From Acidobacteriota bacterium (GTDB taxonomy: Bacteria > Acidobacteriota > Vicinamibacteria > Vicinamibacterales > CAVVIG01): a stretch of DNA of 64,000 bases. The position numbers and the translations under genes were made by a program. The stretch is from contig JADZED010000059.1 of NCBI GenBank assembly GCA_020850715.1, positions 1 through 64,000 on the forward strand. The letters are read 5' to 3'. This document shows positions 59,201 through 64,000 of this stretch, piece by piece. The notes under the pieces were generated by a model. That model was not told where the DNA came from. It saw only the letters and a program-made list of their open reading frames with translations, and did not search any database. Position 1 is the stretch's first letter; each line of letters begins with the position of its first letter.

Positions 59201-61090
59201 CTATTCGCCGCCCGCCGACCCGGCGCTGATGCGCCCGGTCGTCGGCTTCGCGACCTCGAAGCCTTCCTGCGAGAGCAGATCGTCGCTGATGCTGCGCGCA
59301 TCGATCGGCAGGCCGCTGTAGTGGAGCACGCTCCGGAGCTTCGCGACCTGCTCGGGTGCGAGCTCCATCTTCATCAGTTCCAGCATCTGCGCGTCGCGGT
59401 TCTGCTCGACGACATAGACGCGCTCGTGCGCGTCGATGAACGCCGGCAGATCGGCGGTGAACGGGTATGCACGCAGGCGGTAGTAGGAGGTCTCCACGCC
59501 CGCCTCCTCGCGCAGCTGGTCGCGGCTTTCTCCGGCCGCGTAGTGCGACGTCCCGTAGGCGATGATGCCGATCTTCGCCTTCGCCGCCCGCTCGACGATC
59601 GGCGCGGGCACGTGCGCCCGGGCGGTCTCGAACTTGCGGGCGAGCCGATCGACATTGTCGACGTAGTCGTCCGGCCGCTCGCTGTACTGCCCCTTCGCGT
59701 TGTGTCCGGAGCCGCGCGTGAAATAGGCGGGCAGGCCGTCGCCCGGAATCGTGCGGTAGGGGATGCCGTCGCCGTCGACGTCCTTGTAGCGTCCCCATTC
59801 CCCGAGCGCCTTCAGCTTCTCGGCCGTCAGCCGCTTGCCGCGGTCGATCGGCCGGGTCGGGTAGGCGAACGGATCCGAAGTCCAGGTGTTCATGCCGAGA
59901 TCGAGATCCATCAGCACGAACACCGGCGTCTGGAACCGCTCGGCCAGATCGAAGGCGTCCATCGCCATCGTGTAGCACTCGTCCACGCTGGCGGGAATCA
60001 GCAGGATGTGGCGCGTGTCGCCGTGCGACAGCAGCGCGGCCTTGATCACGTCGCCCTGCGCGGTGCGCGTGGGCAGCCCCGTCGACGGGCCGACGCGCTG
60101 CACGTTGAAGATCACGGCCGGCGTCTCGGCGTAGTAGGCCAGGCCGGCGAACTCGGACATCAGCGACATGCCGGGGCCCGACGTCGCGGTCATCGAGCGG
60201 GCGCCCGCCCAGCTGGCGCCAATCACCATCCCGAGCGACGCGATCTCGTCCTCCGCCTGCACGATGGCGAACGTCGCCTTCCCGGTCGTCTTGTCGACGC
60301 GGTACTTCTTCATGTAGCCGATGAGCGACTCGCACAGCGACGAGGACGGCGTGATCGGGTACCAGGCGACCACGGTGACGCCCGCCATCATGCAGCCGAT
60401 CGCCGCGGCGGCGTTCCCGTCGATGAGGATCTTGCCGGCGGTCTCGTTCATCCGCTCGATGAAGTACGGATCCTGCTTGGCGAGGTGCTTCTCGGCGTAG
60501 TCCCAGCCGGCCTCGAGCGCGGCGAGGTTCAGCGCGACCGCCTTCGCCTTCCGGCCGAGCTGCTTCTGCAGCGCCTGTTCCATCAGCGGCATCTCGATGC
60601 CCAGCAGCCGGGCAAGGACGCCGTCGTAGATCATGTTGCGCACGAGCCGGCGCAGCTTCGCGTCGGGGCACACCGGCGCGACGAGCTTGTCGAACGGCAC
60701 TGCGTAGCAGGTGAGATCGCGGCGCAGCGCGTTCAGCTTCAGCGGCTCGTCGTACACGACGGCGCAGCCCGCGTCGAGCGTCAGCACGTCTTCCTTCGCC
60801 GTCTCCGGGTTCATCGCCACGAGGAAGTCGACTTCCTTCTTGCGACCGATGTACCCGCGCTTGCTCGCGCGGATCGTGTACCACGTGGGCAGCCCGGCGA
60901 TGTTCGACGGGAACATGTTCTTGCCCGAGACCGGAATCCCCATCAGCAGCAGCGATCGCAGCAGCACCAGGTTGGCGGTCTGGCTGCCCGAGCCGTTGAC
61001 GGTGGCGACCTGAATGCTGAAATCGTTGACGACGCGCGGCTGATTGGGGGTGGAGCGGGCTTCCTGTACGGCCAATTCACTCGGTGACAT
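59201..61090 (-). CDS. korA: 2-oxoacid:ferredoxin oxidoreductase fused gamma-alpha subunit
   Basis: The 629-residue chain has an N-terminal gamma domain (QVATVNGSGSQTANLVLLRSLL, about 30-210) fused to the alpha domain (about 215 on: GNAAAAIGCMMAGVTVVAWYPITPSSSLCES, AEDEIASLGMVIGASWAGAR, TATSGPGMSLMSEF), as in many KorA/OforA proteins. AGGAA precedes ATG 61090. Forms the enzyme with KorB, feeding succinyl-CoA to SucCD. Confidence 0.94.
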   Translation of the reverse strand: MSPSELAVQEARSTPNQPRVVNDFSIQVATVNGSGSQTANLVLLRSLLLMGIPVSGKNMFPSNIAGLPTWYTIRASKRGYIGRKKEVDFLVAMNPETAKEDVLTLDAGCAVVYDEPLKLNALRRDLTCYAVPFDKLVAPVCPDAKLRRLVRNMIYDGVLARLLGIEMPLMEQALQKQLGRKAKAVALNLAALEAGWDYAEKHLAKQDPYFIERMNETAGKILIDGNAAAAIGCMMAGVTVVAWYPITPSSSLCESLIGYMKKYRVDKTTGKATFAIVQAEDEIASLGMVIGASWAGARSMTATSGPGMSLMSEFAGLAYYAETPAVIFNVQRVGPSTGLPTRTAQGDVIKAALLSHGDTRHILLIPASVDECYTMAMDAFDLAERFQTPVFVLMDLDLGMNTWTSDPFAYPTRPIDRGKRLTAEKLKALGEWGRYKDVDGDGIPYRTIPGDGLPAYFTRGSGHNAKGQYSERPDDYVDNVDRLARKFETARAHVPAPIVERAAKAKIGIIAYGTSHYAAGESRDQLREEAGVETSYYRLRAYPFTADLPAFIDAHERVYVVEQNRDAQMLELMKMELAPEQVAKLRSVLHYSGLPIDARSISDDLLSQEGFEVAKPTTGRISAGSAGGE

Positions 61091-61133
61091 GCGGGGGTTC
61101 CTGCAGCCTCTGTGAAGCGCTGAGATCCTCGCC

Positions 61134-61142
61134 AGTATATCA
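61134..61142 (-). promoter_or_regulatory. Extended -10 promoter overlapping the sucD stop
   Basis: TGATATACT is a near-consensus extended -10 in which TGA is the sucD stop codon (61140-61142). It would give korA a 37-nt leader carrying AGGAA, allowing expression independent of sucCD. Confidence 0.4.
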
Positions 61143-62009
61143 GAGCATCTCGCGCACCGCTTTCCCCATGTCGGCCGGGCTCCTGACGACGCGGACGCCG
61201 GCCGCGGCGAGCGCTGCCATCTTCTCGGCAGCGGTGCCCTGTCCGCCCGCGATGATCGCCCCGGCGTGCCCCATCCGTCGTCCCGGCGGCGCCGTCTGGC
61301 CGGCAATGAAACCGACGACCGGCTTGCGGAAGTTCGCCTTGATCCAGGCGGCCGCCTCCTCTTCCGCCGTGCCGCCGATCTCGCCGATGAGCACGACCGC
61401 CGCGGTCTCGTCATCGTCGGCGACCAGCCGCAGCGCGTCGACGTGCGAGGTGCCGATCAGCGGATCGCCGCCGATGCCGATGCAGGTGGTCTGGCCGAGT
61501 CCGAGACGGGTCAGCTGGTGGATCGCCTCGTAGGTGAGCGTACCGCTGCGCGACACGACCCCCACCCGCCCCTCACGGCAGATGTGCGCCGGGATGATGC
61601 CGGCCTTCGCCCTGCCGGGCGAGATGACGCCCGGGCAGTTGGGGCCGACCAGGCGGGTCGCCGGTCGCGCCTTCAGGAAGGTGAGCGCGCGCAGCATGTC
61701 GAGCGTCGGAATGCCCTCGGTGATGCAGACGACGAGCGCCAGCCCGGCGTCGGCCGCCTCCATGATCGCATCGGCCGCGAACGCCGGCGGCACGAAGATG
61801 ACCGACGCGTTGGCGCCGGTCTCGCGCACCGCCGCCTGCACGGTGTCGAAGATCGGCCACCCCTCGTGCGCGCTGCCGCCCTTGCCCGGCGTCACGCCGC
61901 CGACGACGGTGGTGCCGGCCGCCTTCGCGTTCTTCGCGTGGAAGGTGCCTTCGCGTCCGGTGAGCCCCTGCACCAGCAGGCGCGTGTGCGTGTCGATGAG
62001 TACCGCCAT
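61140..62009 (-). CDS. sucD: Succinyl-CoA ligase alpha subunit
   Basis: The 289-residue subunit has the CoA-binding [16 protein letters not shown] and the phosphohistidine in [13 protein letters not shown], with [12 protein letters not shown]. Standard length. With SucC it interconverts succinyl-CoA and succinate with NTP formation. Confidence 0.96.
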   Translation of the reverse strand: MAVLIDTHTRLLVQGLTGREGTFHAKNAKAAGTTVVGGVTPGKGGSAHEGWPIFDTVQAAVRETGANASVIFVPPAFAADAIMEAADAGLALVVCITEGIPTLDMLRALTFLKARPATRLVGPNCPGVISPGRAKAGIIPAHICREGRVGVVSRSGTLTYEAIHQLTRLGLGQTTCIGIGGDPLIGTSHVDALRLVADDDETAAVVLIGEIGGTAEEEAAAWIKANFRKPVVGFIAGQTAPPGRRMGHAGAIIAGGQGTAAEKMAALAAAGVRVVRSPADMGKAVREML

Positions 62010-62020
62010 AAGCCTCGTAC

Positions 62021-62120
62021 GGGCCTCACCAGGGCACGGAGGTCACGCAGGCCACGAAGACCATGAATGCTCTTGGGCCTTCGTGCGCGCCGCGTTCGCC
62101 GCGCCCTCGTGATGAGGCCG
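62021..62120. repeat. Fold-back repeat between sucC and sucD
   Basis: Outer arms (GGGCCTCACCAGGGC near 62021 and GCCCTCGTGATGAGGCC near 62103) and an inner hairpin (CACGAAG 62053-62059 with CTTCGTG 62079-62085) form a nested inverted repeat of REP type. It is the only spacer between two normally abutting genes and may affect message stability. Confidence 0.6.
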
Positions 62121-62122
62121 CA

Positions 62123-63283
62123 TCATGCGCCGGCGAGCCGCACGGCCGCCGCCGCTGCCTCGTCCATCGTGTCGGCGGTGGTGAGCGGCATGCCGCTCTC
62201 GCGGAGGATCCGCTTGCCTTCCTCGACGTTGGTCCCTTCCATCCGGATGACGACCGGCGAGGCGAGCCCGAGCTCCCGGACGGCGGCCACCACCCCCGAC
62301 GCGAGCACGTCGCAGCGCAGGATGCCGCCGAAGATGTTGATGAGCACCGCCTTCACCTTCTCGTCCGACATGAGGATTCGGAAGGCGTTGCGGATCTGCT
62401 CGGCGTTGGCGCCGCCGCCGACGTCGAGGAAGTTGGCCGGCTGCCCGCCCGCCAGCTTGATGATGTCCATCGTCGCCATCGCCAGACCCGCGCCATTGAC
62501 CATGCAGCCGATGTTGCCATCGAGATGGATGTAGTTGAGCGAGAACTTCGACGCCTCGATCTCGAGCGGGTCCTCCTCGCCGGCATCGCGCAGCTCGCGC
62601 GCGTCGGGATGGCGGTAGAGCGCGTTGTCGTCGAGCGAGATCTTCGCATCGAGCGCGAGCAGCGCTCCCCCCGAGGTGACGACCAGCGGGTTGATCTCGA
62701 TGAGCGTGGCGTCGCTGGCCATGAAGGCGTCATAGAGCGCCGACGCGATGCCGCCGAAGGCGGGCACCCTCGGGCCGTCGAGGCCGATCGCAAAACCGAG
62801 CTGGCGCGCCTGGAACGGCACCAGCCCGACGCCCGGCTCGATCGCGGCCCGCACGATCCGCTCCGGCGTGGAGGCGGCGACCTCCTCGATGTCCATGCCG
62901 CCGGCGGCGCTCGCCATCATCACCGGCTTGCCGGCCGCGCGGTCGATCACGAGGCCGAGATACAGCTCGCGCGCCATCTGCAGGCCTTCTTCGACCAGCA
63001 CGCGCGTGACCATCCGACCGGCCGGACCGGTCTGGTGGGTGACGAGCGTCATGCCGAGCATCTGCGCGGCGATCGTCTCGGCCTCGGCGGGGGTCCGCGC
63101 GAGCTTGACGCCGCCGCCCTTGCCGCGCCCGCCCGCGTGGATCTGCGCCTTCACGACGACCACGCCACCCAGCCGCCGCGCCACGTCGCCCGCCTCCGAC
63201 GCGCTGAATGCCACCTCGCCGCGCGGCACCGCCACGCCGTGCCGCCCGAGGATCGCCTTCGCCTGATACTCGTGAATCTTCAT
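62123..63283 (-). CDS. sucC: Succinyl-CoA ligase beta subunit
   Basis: The 386-residue ATP-grasp subunit starts MKIHEYQAKAILGRHGVAVP and has VKAQIHAGGRGKGGGVKLA and the C-terminal NIFGGILRCD. AGGAG lies 11 nt before the ATG. First gene of sucC-sucD-korA-korB, divergent from sdhC. Confidence 0.96.
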   Translation of the reverse strand: MKIHEYQAKAILGRHGVAVPRGEVAFSASEAGDVARRLGGVVVVKAQIHAGGRGKGGGVKLARTPAEAETIAAQMLGMTLVTHQTGPAGRMVTRVLVEEGLQMARELYLGLVIDRAAGKPVMMASAAGGMDIEEVAASTPERIVRAAIEPGVGLVPFQARQLGFAIGLDGPRVPAFGGIASALYDAFMASDATLIEINPLVVTSGGALLALDAKISLDDNALYRHPDARELRDAGEEDPLEIEASKFSLNYIHLDGNIGCMVNGAGLAMATMDIIKLAGGQPANFLDVGGGANAEQIRNAFRILMSDEKVKAVLINIFGGILRCDVLASGVVAAVRELGLASPVVIRMEGTNVEEGKRILRESGMPLTTADTMDEAAAAAVRLAGA

Positions 63284-63348
63284 GTTGCGCGAAACTCCTG
63301 ATGCTAACTTGCGCGTTTGAACGACGCAACAGTAAACTCCGGGGTACG
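63284..63348. promoter_or_regulatory. Divergent promoter region sucC/sdhC
   Basis: Minus strand: TTGCGT (63324-63329), 17-bp spacer, TAGCAT (63301-63306) towards sucC. Plus strand: TTGCGC (63310-63315), 18-bp spacer, TAAACT (63333-63338) towards sdhC. If the sucC promoter is right, the start falls downstream of AGGAG (63295-63300), so one of the two signals must be spurious. Confidence 0.35.
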
Positions 63349-64000
63349 GTGTCTTCTCCACGACTGCGCCTGCTGGGATCCTCGGTCGCGACCAAGCTGC
63401 TGATCGGCATCACGGGCCTCGCGCTCGTCCTCTACTTGATCGTGCACGTGGTCGGCAACCTGCTGATCTTCCTCGGCCCGGACTTCTTCAATCGCTACGC
63501 CTACACGCTCGAAGGCAACCCGCTGCTGCCGATCGTCGAGATCGGCCTGCTGCTCGTCTTCCTGATCCACATTCTGCGGACGATCAGGAACTTCGTCTTG
63601 AATCAGCGGGCGCGCCCCGTCCGCTACGTCGAGAAGCGGCGCGCCGGATGGCCGAGCCGCAAGAGCTTTCCCTCCTCGACGATGATCGTCTCCGGGCTGT
63701 GGCTCGTCGCGTTCCTGCTGGTACACGTGAAGGCGTTCCGCTACGGCGCCGAGTACCCGTGGCCGGCCGGCGGACGCGATCTCTATCGGCTGGAGCTCGA
63801 GACCTTCCGCAGCCCGCTCGTTGTCGCGTTCTACGCGATCAGCATGGTCGTGATCGGCGCGCACCTGTGGCACGGCATCGCGAGCGGCTTCCAGTCGCTC
63901 GGCGCCGACACGCCCGCATGGAGGCGCTTCATCCTGCCGGCCGGCAAGATCGTCGCGGTCGCGATCGCCGGCGCCTTCATCGTCATCGCGATCTGGGCGC
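63349..64000 (+). CDS. sdhC: Succinate dehydrogenase cytochrome b subunit (partial, B-type)
   Basis: The frame starts with GTG 63349 and is open to the window end (at least 217 residues). It encodes SVATKLLIGITGLALVLYLIVHVVGNLLIF and further helices with His at positions expected for two b haems (LIVHVVGN, LIHILRTIRN, LLVHVKAF, GAHLWHGIASGFQSLG), the single-chain five-helix SdhC of Bacillus/Wolinella type. The flavoprotein and iron-sulfur subunits should follow downstream. Divergent from sucC, so the TCA genes are grouped. Confidence 0.88.
   Translation, partial: MSSPRLRLLGSSVATKLLIGITGLALVLYLIVHVVGNLLIFLGPDFFNRYAYTLEGNPLLPIVEIGLLLVFLIHILRTIRNFVLNQRARPVRYVEKRRAGWPSRKSFPSSTMIVSGLWLVAFLLVHVKAFRYGAEYPWPAGGRDLYRLELETFRSPLVVAFYAISMVVIGAHLWHGIASGFQSLGADTPAWRRFILPAGKIVAVAIAGAFIVIAIWA

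Overview
The window is GC-rich, gene-dense chromosomal DNA with no rRNA, tRNA or CRISPR array that I can see. Gene content (split cytochrome b with a Rieske protein and a multiheme cytochrome c, ferredoxin-dependent 2-oxoglutarate oxidoreductase, pyruvate phosphate dikinase, tungsten-type aldehyde oxidoreductase, a five-helix-type SdhC) and GC-rich repeat-like spacers suggest a free-living soil or subsurface bacterium. Acidobacteriota, perhaps Vicinamibacteria, is my best guess. This is inference from gene content, not a database match.

Layout. (1) 1-306: the tail of an IS630-type transposase abuts a 166-bp MITE-like element placed 19 bp before rarA. (2) 307-12470: housekeeping genes: rarA, a trypsin-like protease, mutL with an overlapping 58-codon membrane ORF, corA, ppdK, and the chain recO-glyQ-glyS. 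(3) 12471-16473: small accessory genes: a lipoprotein cupredoxin, an unknown TTG-start protein, a beta-barrel and its lipoprotein partner, and an acetyltransferase. (4) 16496-25142 (minus strand): a tightly overlapping chain, FAH/ketopantoate-reductase fusion-hisS-aspS-phoH-ybeY-corC-era. (5) 25209-39140: a molybdenum/tungsten module: ModE-like regulator, moeA, moeA fused to a solute-binding domain, mobA, AOR with a MoaD-like partner, a decayed cytochrome gene, an NAD-linked formate dehydrogenase (fused beta subunit plus alpha) and a TPP-dependent lyase-like enzyme. (6) 39268-40851 serA, then the second copy of the 166-bp element, which supplies the stop codon of the next gene. (7) 41016-47752 (minus): a HEAT-repeat membrane protein, Rieske protein, cytochrome b6-like subunit, subunit IV-like subunit and an eight-CXXCH cytochrome c, probably one quinol:cytochrome c complex. 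(8) 48090-51931: a GT-C-like membrane protein and a radical SAM/SPASM protein with a non-canonical CX5CX2C motif. (9) 51985-56568 (minus): pheA-ilvB-ilvH-ilvC behind a promoter, a putative branched-chain-rich leader peptide and a perfect 12-bp-stem terminator, which looks like an attenuator. (10) 56601-64000: dcd, a DUF2905-like protein, ndk, then TCA-cycle genes sucC-sucD-korA-korB (minus) divergent from sdhC, which runs off the window end.

Functional themes: translation and ribosome maturation (aspS, hisS, glyQS, era, ybeY), Mo/W-cofactor oxidoreductases of formate and aldehydes, quinol oxidation to cytochrome c, and TCA/2-oxoglutarate metabolism linked through ferredoxin. The most interesting signals are the two CTAG-targeted MITE-like copies, the pheA-ilv leader with attenuator and operator-like palindrome, -10 boxes placed for leaderless transcripts in the Mo/formate dehydrogenase module, the octaheme bc-type complex, and the FAH-KPR fusion inside a translation operon.
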